Source: Sindora glabra
Lineage: Eukaryota; Streptophyta; Magnoliopsida; Fabales; Fabaceae
Assembly (NCBI GenBank): GCA_020226215.1
Contig: CM035227.1
Span: 102,841,732-102,905,731, forward strand
Direction of reading: 5' to 3'
Length of the DNA: 64,000 nucleotides
Below are positions 50,490-63,060 of this stretch, piece by piece (the first letter of the stretch is position 1; each line of letters starts with the position of its first letter). Position numbers and translations under genes: made by a program. The notes under the pieces are model-generated. The model worked only from the letters and a program-made list of their open reading frames with translations. It had not been told where the DNA came from and did no database searches.

Positions 50490-51330
50490 ATGCCGAGGAA
50501 GGCATTGGTGGTGATAAGCAGTGTCGTTAGTGCAACTGGACCACGTGAAGAGGTTGAAGTCCATCTTGAAGCTAAAAAAATCATAATAGTAAATTCTCAT
50601 TTGAAGTCTTTGATTGGTAGGATTATGGGAAGTAAAATTATCAATAGGAATACTATAAAGTTTATGCTTTAAAAAGCATGGGCTTTTATGGGAACTTAGA
50701 AATTTTGCACTTGGGATTAACAAGTTTGTGGTTCATGTTGAAGGTAAGGATAATTTGATTCATATAATACATAAGGGGTTATGGATTTTACTGGGTCATG
50801 TTTTGGTGTTACAATACTAGGATCCCTATCTAACAGTAAATGAAATATGATTAAACATATTAAAGGTTTAGGTGCAAGCGTACAAAATGCCATTAGAATA
50901 TTCATTAAAAGACATTGCTTGCAGGATAGGAGAAAATTTAAGAAAGGTCCAGGATGCAGAAAACACATATAAGAAAGGTATGTTGTAGTGCTCTTATTTA
51001 CAATTTTGAATACAATAGCCATTGGGGAAGCCATTAAAACTAGTTTGTGGTTACCGAAAAAGGAAAATAATAGTGTATGGATTCCATTGTAGTATGAAAA
51101 ATTATAACATTTCTGCTTTAGTTGTGGAGTGACAGGCGATGGATAGAGAGAGTATTCCCAATCGCAAGTACCTTTTGTGGAATAAATAATCATGAAAGAT
51201 GAAGGCCTCGAATGATAGTAAACCCACTGTTTTTAGCAAATGACTTACCAGTAATAGGGAAAATTATAATGGATTAATCGAGACAATAATGGGTTTAATC
51301 GAAAATCCTTAAGTATATATCTTTTCAATA
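50490..51330 (+). pseudogene. LINE copy 1 ORF1 (DUF4283 and zinc knuckle), decayed
   Basis: The text SLIGRIMGSKIINRNTIK at about 50607-50660 and NKFVVHVEGKDNLIHII at about 50718-50772 fit the DUF4283 nucleic-acid-binding domain, followed by HKGLWILLGHVLVLQY. The zinc knuckle HFCFSCGVTG lies at about 51105-51137, keeping C-x2-C but with the His region altered. Stops break the frame several times. Confidence 0.7.
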
Positions 51331-51879
51331 CCGATAATTACTTCTAAAGGAGGGGAATTAATGCACAACAACAATGGTTAATGGGGAGGATGTAGGACAC
51401 ATATTAAAGTTACCTCGAGAAATAAAGGAAGCATTATGAAGAGGATATAAAGGTGAGCAATCAAATACAAATAAATAGTGAATTTTTCTGAAGAAAGAGG
51501 TAAGTGTAGAGGGAAGTAATAAAGTCTCTTGTTTGACTAATAATGGCGACATACATATTGCATAACTATCCTTTGGTGTTCTTAAAAGAAAAGACAATTC
51601 AATTATTCTATTTATTAAGGAAAGTAACATTAAGAAAATAGCCATAGAGCCAAATCCTATAATTCAGAAGGAATGCTTAGTCATAGGTAGTTCGACAACT
51701 AATAAAAGTCTAAGGACATTGCGTATTGATAAGGTAAGGGTGACAAAGATAAAACATATAGTTAAAAACTTGGTGAAGCTATAAAGGTAACTAGATAATG
51801 CTAGTAATTCCAATTCTGCAATGTTAATGGCTAAGGAGGGGGCTTTATAAAGCTTCCATAGGTGCTATGAAAATATTAA

Positions 51880-52570
51880 GTTAGAATTATTGAGGAATTA
51901 ACAATGCCTTGATAATAAGAGCCCTTGGATTCCTTAATAGAAAAACATGGCTTCAGTGTATTTTCTTATGTGAAACAAAGGCAAAGGATGAAACAATATA
52001 AAGAATAGTAACAATTTTAGGTTTTCCTTACTTTAAGTTAGTTACATCCTAAGGTAAAAAGAGCTTAACTTTGATATGAAAGCAAGAAATTCAATGTATA
52101 GTGTTACAAATGCAAACAAATTATATCCATTGTGAAGGATTGAATAAAGCATATAACCATAAATAACTACTCACTTGTGTATATGGACTAATACTACAAT
52201 AGTATAACTTTGCTTTTTGGGATGAAATGTATAGAATTGCAAAATCATTAATCAGACATGGCTAATATTAGAAAACTTTAATGTTCTACTTTATTCGAGT
52301 GATAAGGAGGGTGGATAGCTAGTCAGTCCATCATTTGATTTGAGTTTTTTTTTTTTAACTTTAAGGATTTTATTGGGGGAATATACTTCCTAAGCTAAGG
52401 CTATAATTTTACATGGATAAATAGTCGAGTTAGGAATACTCATATTAGAAAGGTTGTTAATAAAGATATTTGTTACCTTATCTAACGAGTAATGTACCTA
52501 TACGACACCATTCAAATATTAGAGAGCGGGCAGTCATATCACAATCCTATTGTACTGAATATTTTAGGAG
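51880..52570 (+). pseudogene. LINE copy 1 endonuclease domain, decayed
   Basis: The block contains IRALGFL and LCETKAKDE near 51920-51995 (family LxETK, with the catalytic Glu), LENFNVLLYSSDKEGG near 52268-52315 (family GDFNVVL with Gly and Asp both changed), and SYHNPIVL near 52534-52560 (family SDHNPIVL). Catalytic residues are thus partly lost and stops are present. Confidence 0.7.
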
Positions 52571-53139
52571 ATACCACTAATTTTCCTAAACCATTCCAAT
52601 TTATTGTGGCATGGCCATGAAATAACACTTGTAGGGAGGTGCTTTAAGAGGCTTAGCATATAGATATATAGGGTTCAACACAATACAGAATGGTTTAAAA
52701 TCTTAAAGTTACAAAAGTCAATCTCTAAAGTTGGAACAAATAGGTATTTAGCTATTGTCAACATAATTTAGAAGTTTTACATCAAAACTTTCAGTATTTG
52801 AAAAATGCTTCTCTTATTAGAGAAAACTCACAGGATCAAAAAGAGATTAAATAGTAAATTGATGAACAACTAAATGTTAAGAGAGCATATGGAAATAGAA
52901 ATCCAAGGAATTATGGATAAAGGAAAAGGATACAAATTTACAATTTTTCCATACTTGGAAAATTATCCATCATCATGATAATAATATTGAGCAAATTCAA
53001 TTGTTTAACAATGAGTGGATTGAACAACAAAAAGATATAGGGACCTATTTTATAGGTAATTTTAAGGAATTATTCATATCTTTAGAGTTGGAATTTACAT
53101 AAAAGTTAGTTAAGTTAATTCAATATATAATTATTGTTA

Positions 53140-54420
53140 AGGAAAATAAGGCCATGTTTACAATACCGAGTGTAGAAGAAATTTGGATTATTATACAAAA
53201 GATAAATCCTATAAAGGCACTAGGATCGGATGGTATGCCAAAATTATTTCATAAGGAACATTGGGATATTATTGGGCCGGACATTATTAAAGTAGTACAA
53301 TAATTTTTTACATATGAATACTTATTCAAACAATTAAATCATAAGTACTTATCTTGAAAAGTGATCATGCCATGATATTTGGAGATTATCAACTAATTAG
53401 TCTTTGCAATTTTATATATAAAGTGATCTTTAAGATAATTGCAAATAGAATGTGACAATCGCTAAAAAATATAATATCTTCAACTTAATCAGCCTTTTTC
53501 TTAGGCAGGTGGATCTCAAAAAAGGGATTAATGGCTTAGGAACTTATTCACACTATCCATAAAAAGTGAGGTCGACAAAGGTTTATAGGAGTCAATATAC
53601 ATAAAGCTTATGACTAAGTAGAATAGCCTTTTCTGCTTAAATTTTTTAAATTATTCAAGCTCCATGGTAATTTCATCCAATGGATATTTCAATGCATTTC
53701 AACAATTTAATTTTTAATCTTATTAAATAGTAGCATATTTAAATGCTTTAAACCTATAAGGGAAATTTTCCAAGAAGATCTATGGTCCTTTTATTTATTA
53801 ATTTTGATATCAAAGGTATTCACTAGGTTATTACTTAATATAGAGAGAGAATATTATCCATGGTATTAAAGTTGCATTAAGTAGTCAACTTATGTCATAC
53901 TTAATGTTTATGGATGATATAATAATCTTTTAAAGGGTAAATTTAGCCAAGATACAAAGATTAAGGAATTACATCACCAAATATAAGACTTAGTCAAGTT
54001 AGAAGATGAATTTCAATAAATCGAGTATATTCTTTTCCCCTAATACCCATCGAAAAGAAAAGGAAGCTATTCAACAATTTTTACAATTGACTCTAATTAA
54101 TGCAAAGGCAAAATATCTAGGAATTCTTATGTTTCTCTCTAGAAATAAAACTAAAAATTTTCAATATTTGATTGAGAGTATCCAACAAAGACTAGCTAAG
54201 TGGTCATAATACGCATTTTGTTCAACAGATGGAGCTACTTTAGTTAGATTAATGGTACAAAATTTACATATATATACTATGTTAATGATGAAAGTACCAA
54301 GGAAGGTTTATTTATCTTTAGTTGCTCTCTCAAGAAGATTTTGGTGGGTAATAAGAGAACACTAAAACCATTATTATGCACTTTTATTGTGGGATGATGT
54401 TTATATCCCTAGAAAAACAA
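53140..54420 (+). pseudogene. LINE copy 1 reverse transcriptase, decayed
   Basis: The relics run in order: KALGSDGMPKLF near 53215-53250 (family KAPGPDG), a SLCNFxYK-like piece near 53400, and the catalytic FMDD at 53906-53917 (family FADD). A 67-codon open stretch at 54006-54209 covers NFNKSSIFFSPNT and KYLGILMFLSRNKTK with IQQRLAKWS, matching the RT thumb region. Several frame changes occur between these pieces. Confidence 0.8.
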
Positions 54421-54619
54421 TGGAATAAGGTTTAAGCAATTTGAAAAGATAAACTTATCCTTATTAGCGAAACTACCTTAGTAGATAATTACTCAAGTAA
54501 ATAAAATATGGGATTCAAAATTTAAAGATAAATATCTACAAGGAGCTGGTCCTATATCTCATTTTTTAGAGGTAGTAATTAATACGTTAACTCTATCTTT
54601 CGATATGTGTAAGGCCATG

Positions 54620-54990
54620 CAGGACCCTAGGATGATATGTTAGGATGATATGTATAGGAACCTATCAATTCCATAATGATGAGAAATACATTAACATACA
54701 AGATATTAGGCATGGAGAGAAAGCAATTGTTAAAAATCTAATAAGGAACCGATTGACCAATCAAAGTGAGGTAATGGCTCATGCTCCTTGTAGTTTGGTC
54801 ACATTGCCTAAGTGGGACCCAGGTGCAATCTATGAGGAGTCATATGAAGAAGGAAAGCCTATCATGTTCGACTTTATGGCTTATGGTCCACTTTTAAAGG
54901 CATGCTTGTGGGCATGAAGAAGTATAATGGTTGGATTTTTGTCTTTATTAAAAGGAATATGTTACATTATAAGAACTAGGAAGATCAAAG
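54620..54990 (+). other. Unexplained block inside LINE copy 1
   Basis: A 90-codon frame at 54645-54917 contains a Glu/Tyr/Gly-rich piece (EESYEEGKPIMFDFMAYGP) that does not resemble the LINE protein expected between RT and zf-RVT. The GC content is a little higher than in its neighbours. I see no flanking repeats and no recognised family. It could be an insertion, a diverged LINE linker or a captured fragment. Confidence 0.3.
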
Positions 54991-55019
54991 TAGTATATTA
55001 ATTGTCATGACTTCCACAT

Positions 55020-56220
55020 CACTAATATCTTTGGCATGTTATCAAAAAGGATGCTAAAGTACCCATAAATTTAGCTGTTTTAGACTTTTGATTTCCTAGA
55101 ACTAAAATTTGGAACATAGAAATGTTATGCAGTATATTCATAGAGGAAGACATTAAACATATCATACAACTTAGAGTTCCAATCTCAGGGGATGATGAGT
55201 TAAAATGGATCTTAGAAAGTTCAAGTGAATTCATGGTCAGCTCAATGTATCATACTTGTAATAAAAGATGTTACTTAGATTAGGAGGTATAAAGATGGCA
55301 AAAATTATGGAACTTTAAAATTCATTATAGAATTTAGGTTACCTATTAGAGATTTATAAAAAGGGTAGTCCCTAGAAGAGTTAGGATCCAAAATCCTGCA
55401 AATTTATAGGATGTTAATTATCTTCTATGTCAACTAAAAGAAGAGGATGAGTTGCATATAATGACTAGATGCGAAGTAACCAAGCTATTATGGTTTTGAA
55501 TCTTAGGTATCTATATACATATTTCCAGATAGTTTAAGCTTTTTAACTTCTATTTTGTAAATAGACAATAGACTTATTCCTTCTTTTGCCTATTGGAATT
55601 TGTAATCAAGGTATCTATTGGAGTAGCATTAATTACTTGTAAAGTGTGAGAAGCTTGAAATGATATGGTATTTAAGGGAAAAATGTTAAACTCGAAAGCA
55701 CTAGCAATACTAGTTAAAAATGGTCTACATATGAAATTAAATCAAATCAAAACTTAAGTACCATCCTTGCTAGCTCATATCACTACAACATAGAATGCCA
55801 TCATCAATGGAATGTTTGAAACTTGATATGGATACATTATGGAAAAATGATGTGGTAGCAATAACGATACTGGGATGAGATGAACTTAAATAGAAGGATT
55901 TTGTTTTGAAAAACTAAGGTGCAATTTTCCTGAAGCAGCTGAAGTCCAAGCAATCTTGAAAACATGTCAAGTTGCTTAGGATATGCACTTTGTCAAAATT
56001 GTTATAAAGAGCGATTGTGGGCTAGTGGTAGATGCTATATTAAGATTTACTAAGTGTCCTTGGTAATTATTAACAACATTAGGTTTTATTTATATGACTA
56101 TACTATTTTTTTCTATAGTTTGGATCAGTAAGAATGCCAATATTATAACTTATGAAGAATGGGTGTATAAAGTGATAGAAAATAAGATGAAATCTATTCA
56201 CAAATTTCCTCCCTTAGTAG
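55020..56220 (+). pseudogene. LINE copy 1 zf-RVT and RNase H tail, decayed
   Basis: zf-RVT relics include KLWNFKIHYRI near 55297-55330 and the EEDELHIMTRCEVTKLLWF piece near 55441-55499 (family ExxxHxxxxCxxxxxxW). RNase H relics include EAAEVQAILKTCQVA near 55933-55978 and IVIKSDCGLVVDAIL near 56000-56042 (family VESDCxxVV), with the catalytic Asp kept. The final frame at 56094-56315 resembles the RNase H C-terminus (WISKNANI). Confidence 0.75.
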
Positions 56221-56329
56221 AAAATTCCTATAATAATGATTTGCAATCGCTTACGACTAATATCATAAAGTTAGTTTTTTTAGCAAAAAAAAAAGTACTT
56301 ACAATCTTTGTTTAATAAGAAATTCAATT

Positions 56330-57600
56330 TAATTGGGAAAAAAGATCTAAAAAAAATCACAAATTATCAATCATCAAAATTTGGGTCAGACGGCAATTTT
56401 GTTATAGAAAAACATATGAAAAAAGAGTTAAATCCAATGTTAAGATATTGAAAACCTAAACCTAGCTTAAATAACAAAATATTATAACTAATACCTAATT
56501 TCAAGTTGAAAATTTTGTTTAGGAGTTTAGTTCAAGGTGACAAGGTGTAAGTACAAAAGAAATGGAATCTCGTGAGATGATTTTATACAGCAAGAAAGGT
56601 GCACCTCACATTGTTGATTTGCTTAAAACAGATGGTGAAAACTTTTGATATAAGCAGACTAGAGATATGGAATCTCGATTGTTTATTATTTTTAAAAATT
56701 ATAATTCTAAACGTATAATTTAAAAATAAAAAATAAAAATAATTTTTAATTATTTTTTAAATTTATTTTCTTATTTTAGATATTAATTTTATAATTAAAT
56801 AAAATATTTTCTTATATATAATACCAATCACCTTCTATCCTTATTTTACTTCAATCTAAAAATAATTCTTGACAATAATTTTTAAAAATACAAAAATGAA
56901 AATATATTTAAACAAATACATTATTACCAAATTGACATATGTAAAAATTTAGATATTGTTGAGTGAATGAGTGTTGAGGTTATTAGGTCTAGTCATGACT
57001 TACTAATTAGGAGTATTCGTAGAGAGAGACTTTAATGTACCAATTACACAATTGAATTTAACTATTAAATTTCATTTTTCTATAGTACTGTGTAAATGAA
57101 TGAATTCCAACAATTTTAATTAATGATTACTGGTGCACCAAAGTTATTATTGTATTTATAGGGAAGAAATGATGGTTGGAGTTTGTTAATGCAGACTGTA
57201 CTAGGTGCCAAGTTTTAAATGGTGCATCGCCGGATAGAATAACAACCCGGAATTTAATAAATGATATTTTAAAATTTGGATCCTGCTCATTGAGAGAGAG
57301 AAACTCGTCCAGAATCAACATAATTTTTTATGAATATCAAGTAAGTTTTGGGGGAAGAAGAATGAGAATTGTGTGACGTTAATATGTACTTACTACAAAT
57401 AGTAGTATTTTTCTAACATTAATTTACTAAACAAATTACAATTGGAAAGAACTTAGCACATAATCCTCTCCCTTTTTTTTGGATCAAAAGCTGACCCAAT
57501 TCGAAATTTAATGATTTATAGATTAAGATTTTATAGAGTGCATAATACATTTTAAAGTATAAAGTAAACATCATAATTCATACTAAAGCAACCAAAGAAA
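56330..57600. other. Spacer between the two LINE copies
   Basis: It holds the second copy of the dispersed repeat (56680-56930) and AT-rich text. The patch 57170-57370 is less AT-rich and open on the plus strand for 66 codons with no domain I recognise. It might be the 5' leader of LINE copy 2 or unrelated. Confidence 0.45.
56680..56930. repeat. Dispersed AT-rich repeat, copy 2
   Basis: Related to 4225-4540, sharing TGTTTATTATTTTTAAAAA, 'gatattaattttataattaa' and 'aaaatgaaaatatattt'. The copies are about 52 kb apart, so they are dispersed rather than tandem. Confidence 0.5.
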
Positions 57601-57629
57601 CAAATAATAATAAATTTGCTAGGGTTTAT

Positions 57630-59275
57630 GGAGGGATGGGAGGAGACGGTGGAGGAATAGGATTTGCAACAACGAAATGCAAAAAAAATTAAAAACGAGC
57701 AAAGGGAATTCTCGGACAAGGAGGCGTTCTGCAACTATAGTGATCTTGTTATGGCTGAAAAAGAATCGGAGATGATGACGCCTCAAACATACCAAGTTTG
57801 TTTACTGGGGAAAAATTCAAAAGAAAGAGGTAAAGGGAATAATGCTGAAACAGGAAAAAGGTATGGATGATTTTAGTGGCTTTGAAATTGTGGAGGAAGA
57901 TTTTTGGGAAGGAAGAAGCGAGAATAAACAAGCTATGGAACAATACATTGATTATAAAGCTTTTAGGGAGAAAGATTGGTTTTAAAGTCTTTGAAAAAAA
58001 ACTACATAAAAAGGAACTTCTAGATATTATTGATTTTCCTAATGGTTACTTCCTTATCAAATTTAATGATGAAAATGATTATGATTTTGCCCTAATAGTA
58101 AGGTTATAGGCCATCTTTAATCATTATCTCATTATTAAAAAGTGGGATCCAAAATTTGACCAAGTGAATAATGATATTAATAATATTGCAATATGAATAT
58201 GGTTGTTAAGTTTATCTATGAATTTATATGATGAAATTTTTTTGTTGTTTTTAGAAAATAGGGCGGATAAGACCCTTAAAGTTAATACGATAATGTTCAA
58301 ACAAGCTAATATGCCTGGGTATGTGTTGAAATTGATCTTGGAAATCCTCTATTGGCTAATTTCTATATTAAAGAGAAGTGGTATTGTATTGCATTGAATA
58401 CGAAAGTATTCATATGGCATGTTTTCAATACCGTAAATATGGACACTATGCAAATCAGTGTCCATTTAAGTTAATGGAGTTGGAGAAGGATGATGAGATT
58501 GAGTTACCAATTGAGAGCCAAATGGCAGGGGACAAGAAGGATGAGGCAGAACAGGTGGTTTATGGTGAGTGGATGATTGCCTTGACAAGGAGAAGATTAA
58601 AAATAAAGAAAAACATAAAGGGCACGAAAGAAAACAAATTAATCATAAAAAACATAGAGAACGTTTCGGGCTCTAGGTTTAATGTTTCGTATGATGAGAT
58701 GAAGGCGATGGAATGCAAAAGGAACAATACGCAGAAGATGAAATTCAAGTGGCAGAAGAACAAGTAGGGCATATGAAGGAAACTTTAGTGCAAAATAATA
58801 AAGCCATTGCCAGGGCTTCAAAAAAGAATAAACAAGTGGTTACAACCATGGTGTTAAGTTGGTCATCCAAGGGTTTAGGGCAATCTTGTCCTGCTTGGGA
58901 AAATAAAGAGAATTTTGACGAGAATATTACAAGCCCAATTTAGAAGTCGAGCGATGCTGTTCGGGAGAAACAAAAGTCAACTTTGAAGAATGTCTTAGTT
59001 CTATCTAAGGCTGTGAGCGAAATACCAGGATGTATTGAAGCTCTATTGCAGAACTTATCACAAGTGTCAGTTGTTCCTGAAACGTAAATTTCAAGTGATA
59101 ACATGCCGATTGACCAAAAGATTGGCATATGTGCTAGTGCGGTTAGTTTAGTAAATCCAAAACCTCCAGACCTGAGTGGCATTGGATCACAGCTGAATAT
59201 TATCCAAAGTAACATGAGGCCAAATCCGATTTTAGAAAAGGATGTGATTGACAACAGGATGCAAGTGGAAGACTA
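57630..59275 (+). pseudogene. LINE copy 2 ORF1 (DUF4283 and zinc knuckle), decayed
   Basis: The DUF4283 domain is seen at about 57930-58109 (NTLIIKLLGRKIGFKV, then FPNGYFLIKFNDENDYDFAL) and continues near 58255-58300 with NRADKTLKVNT. The zinc knuckle CFQYRKYGHYANQC at 58418-58459 keeps first Cys, His and last Cys but has Tyr in place of the second Cys (family CxxCGxxGHxxxxC). A Lys/Glu-rich tail follows. Frames change at 57867, 58110, 58203 and 58378. Confidence 0.8.
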
Positions 59276-59369
59276 GGTGCTAGACACCTAGAGCATGGAA
59301 TTTTGATTCCACTGAGCATTTTTTTTCCCTTTTTACTGTTATTTTATAATGATTAAAAAAAAGTATTCT

Positions 59370-60070
59370 CGAATTGTTGAGGTGCCGGTCATGGGAATTT
59401 TGTTAATCAAGTTCATATGATCTCAGGAGGTTATTTGCCTGATATACTTGTTTTGATGGAGACTAGAATTAATGTGACCAGAGGTGAGACTATAATGAAG
59501 AATATTGGCTATCAAAGTGAAAGTACGAATTGAAAATTTTCAATTTGTCCATATGAAGTTCAAACCAAACAATAGTGAGGCATGGTGTTTTATTGCTATC
59601 TATGCTGATCTGGCCTATGACATGAAGAATGAGTTGTGGAATCAGTTGAAAACTATTAATAAACAGGTTACAAGAGCTTGGAGCCTGATTGGTAATTTTA
59701 ATGATATTTGTGATCCATATGAAAAAAAGGAGGAGCTCCTTTTAATTGACAAAGAGTTCATATTTTTAATTATCAAATCCATGATTGCAATCTCATGGAA
59801 GTTGAATCCAGAGGTGGAAGATTTATATGGATAGGTCCCTCTAATTCTAAATATGCCCCTCATATTGAGAAATTGGATCTTGTATTGTGCAATTAAGAAT
59901 GGCAAAATATATTTCCTGAAACTTTTGTTAAAATTATGCTAAGAGTCTTCTCTGATTATCACCCGATTATGTTATATTTAAGTGGGGGTTGCTCTAATAA
60001 TGATTCTCACCCTTTCCATTTTGATGTTACTTGGTTAACATATGAAAATTTTGATGACTTTTTTGTTTTC
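59370..60070 (+). pseudogene. LINE copy 2 endonuclease domain, decayed
   Basis: A 109-codon open stretch (59505-59834) shows FQFVHMKFKPNNSEAWCFIA and later WSLIGNFNDI (GNFND at 59691-59705, family GDFND with Asp changed to Asn). Upstream 'METRIN' is at 59457-59474 in another frame and the downstream SDYHPI box is at 59954-59971 (family SDHxP). These are apurinic-endonuclease motifs; the changed Asp would impair catalysis. Confidence 0.8.
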
Positions 60071-60639
60071 CAATTGAAAAATTGATGTTAATGTTACAAA
60101 GACATTAGAGGATTTCACTCCTATTATTAAAGAATAGAACAAAAATGTTTTTGGGCAATTGAAAAAGAGAAAGAATGAACTTCTAGCTTGAATAGTTGGT
60201 ATCCAAAGAGCTCAAGGAAGAAGATTTAATCCTTATCTCAAAAGATTGGAAAAAGAACTCCATTTATATGTCAATAAAAAACTTAAGTAGAAGGAGATCC
60301 TTTGGAAACAAAAATCTAGCTAGAAAAAGGAGATCGAAATACTAGATACTATCATACAAAAATTGTGGCAAGAAGAAAAAGTAAATATTGCATAATGATG
60401 ATGAGAAATCTGGGTGAAGAATAAGTTGAATGATGTACTGAGTTGTGGGCATTAATTAAAAACTTTTATCTTGGGCTTTTTGTTAGTACTAATAGACCTT
60501 TTGTTAGTACAAATATGAGATATCTTGTGCTAAATGACAATCAAATATCATTTTTTAGTCCTTGTCACTATTTTGGAGATTAAAAATGCTATTTTTTTTC
60601 TATAAAAGCTTAAAAAGCCCTTAGTGATGGCAAATACCA

Positions 60640-61860
60640 ACCTTTGTTCTACTAGAAAAATTGGAAAGTAGTTGGGGGCAGTGTGTGTAGATATATTAAA
60701 GAGATCTTTGAAGGAAAAGATATTGCCGAGATTAATAAAATATTGATTTGCCTTATTCCAAAAGGTTGAAAAACTAGAGTTTATTAATCACTTTTGGCTG
60801 ATATCCCTATATAATGTTCTGTATAAATGTGTTATAAAAATTTTAGTTTAAAGATTAAAACTAATGCTCTCGAATTTGATATCCCTTTTTCAAGCTAATT
60901 TTTTCTTAAGTTGATAGATTAGGGATAATATTATTATAGCACAAGAAATGATACATACGATAAGGAGGATGAGAAGTATAAAGGGTTATATTGTTATTAA
61001 AGTTAATTTGGAGAAAGCTTATAATAGGTTACATTGTGATTTTTGTTAAAGAAGTCTTGGAAGATTTGAATATGTATTCTAGTTTCATTGACATAATTAT
61101 GAGGTGCATCTCTTTAATATCTATGAACGATTTATGGAATGTATGTAAAATTGAGAACTTTAATTCTTCACGAGGAATGCGATAGGATGATCCTTCATCA
61201 CTATATATTTTTGTCCTTTGTTTGGATAGTTTATCTCATATTCTATGTGATGCAGTTGCTAAAAAAGAATGGATTCCCATGAGAGCTAGCTGTTTGGGTC
61301 CATCTATTTCCTATTTGATGTTTGTAGATGATTTCCTTTTGTTTGGAAAAGCTTTGGAAACTTAGATTGACATTGTTTCATAGTGCTTAAATAGTTTTTG
61401 TCAAACTTTTGAACAAAAAATTAATCAAGCCATAACAAAAATATTCTTCTCCAGGAATGTCAAAATGGAGATGAGGAATAAAATTATCAATAAATGCAAA
61501 TTCAACCCTTCTTTGGATCTTGGACTATATTTAGGAGTTCCATTTGTTTATAAAAGGGTAACAAAAGCAACTTATGACTATTTGATTAAAAAAGTCCAAG
61601 ATCACCTTATTGGATGGAAGAAATCTTGTCTTTCTATGACAGGAAGATTGTGTAAGCTAAAATTGTTATTTAGGCCCTTCCTATTTATACCATGCAAACA
61701 ACCCCAATCCTTAATAGTATACTTCTATAGATTCAAAAGTATGAACGAGTTTTCATATGGGGTCATGAAGTTGAGGAAAAAAAGATCCATATGATTGCCT
61801 AGAACAAATATGTCAAAACAAGGAGAATAGTGGTTTGAGCTTTAGGAACCTTTCTCACAT
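60640..61860 (+). pseudogene. LINE copy 2 reverse transcriptase, decayed
   Basis: The start is marked by ALSDGKYQPLFY near 60618-60660 (worn KAPGPDG...LFF). The catalytic box FVDD lies at 61321-61332, followed by FLLFGKA. A 109-codon open frame (61465-61794) covers the RT thumb: LDLGLYLGVPFVYKRVT and LIGWKKSCLSMTGRLCKLKL. Many stops lie between the pieces. The 5' half of the domain is heavily eroded. Confidence 0.75.
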
Positions 61861-62359
61861 GAATGATGTGTGTCTTCTAAAATCTATGTGGCAACTTTAT
61901 ATTAGCTTTCCGGATTTATGGGCTCAAGTTTTGCGGCATAAATATTTAAAAGGTGTTGAACTAATCAAAGGCTAGTCTACTACAAATAATGATTCTTCGT
62001 TGTAGGAAAACTTTTGCTATTGCTTGGAGGGAACCGAATGGGTTCTTGGTAATGGAAAATCAGTAAAAATGTGGGATGATGTGTGGGTGGGTAATTGGTG
62101 TTAAGGGATCAAATTACAATTGACCCCATCATTACTAGAATGCGTTTGTGGCTGGTTTTGGCAACATGGAAACAAGTGGGAATTGGAACTTCATTAATAA
62201 TGCCCTTCCTAGTGACTATAATCTCCAATTACAGCATTATCTTCCACTAGACTATCATTTTGGGGAAGACACCGAGTTTTGTTAGTGAAGTAAGGATGGG
62301 CGATTTTCTATTAAAAGTGCGTATAAAACCATTGCGCAATCTAGTTTGGAAGTTGTTGA

Positions 62360-63060
62360 TAGTATTTGGAAGTCTACATGGAATTGGGATGGTCCAAAAA
62401 AAATTTATTCTTCATATGGAGCCTATACAATAGTGGATTACTAACAAATGGAGAAAGGGGTAGGTGCCATATTGGTAATCCAAACTGTAATAGATGTCGG
62501 GTGGTACCAGAAGATGTTCTCCATGCTTTAAGAGATTGCCCGGTTTCCAAATCAATTTAGTTGCATATGGTTAAGGGCCAACATCTAGTGTCCTTCTTTG
62601 CTGTATACTTAAAGGAATGGATTCGTTTGAATTTAATGTAAGTTTATAAATGATGATAATTGGCCAGTTAAGTGGGGTGTTGTTGTGTGGAAACTTTGGC
62701 ATTGGAGGAACCAATCAATTTTCGATATGAAACATTATTCAACATGCGCAGTCGATTGCGCAGAATAATCAATTAATGCAAATGGCGGGTGAGAAACAGG
62801 AGTATACCACTGTTAACATTGGGTGGAAATCTCCGAATGATGACTGGGTTAAAATTAATTCAGATGGTAAAATTAACATGCAAATACAGGATGCTGGATG
62901 CAGTGGAATCATACATAATTTTAGGGGAGAAGGGACTATTGGATTCTATAAAAATCTGGAACTATGTGATGTGATATTGGCAAAAACCTAGGGTGCCTTC
63001 GAGGGATTACTTTGGCATGTAATATGGGTTTCAAGGCTGTTGGGCTCAAGCCTGATTCGT
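62360..63060 (+). pseudogene. LINE copy 2 zf-RVT and RNase H tail, decayed
   Basis: The zf-RVT relic at about 62440-62560 reads LLTNGERGRCHIGNPNCNRC with DVLHALRDCP (family CxxC...ExxxHxLxxCP). The RNase H starts at 62842-62868 (DWVKINSDG, family WxKxNxDG), continues through DAGCSGIIHNFRG and runs into a stop at about 62990. Confidence 0.75.

Larger units (their letters stand above)
50475..56320 (+). mobile_element. Decayed LINE (plant L1 type), copy 1
   Basis: This is a plus-strand non-LTR retrotransposon with ORF1 relics (50490-51330), an apurinic endonuclease (51880-52570), a reverse transcriptase (53140-54420), the zf-RVT region (55020-55500) and an RNase H (about 55900-56220). Stops and frameshifts occur throughout. 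A run of ten A at 56286-56295 is close to the end. The 5' limit is not defined; the MITE at 49300-50198 lies 280 bases upstream. An RNase H tail and a CCHC-bearing ORF1 are typical of plant L1 elements. The block 54620-54990 does not fit the LINE protein and may be a later insertion. Confidence 0.8.

Noticed and set aside
50409..51645. Minus-strand frames over LINE copy 1 (50409-50723, 50717-51193, 51358-51645)
   Set aside because: They are antisense to the ORF1 relics and encode only low-complexity hydrophobic text.
58940..59254. 104-codon minus frame over LINE copy 2
   Set aside because: Antisense to the end of ORF1, with no family resemblance.
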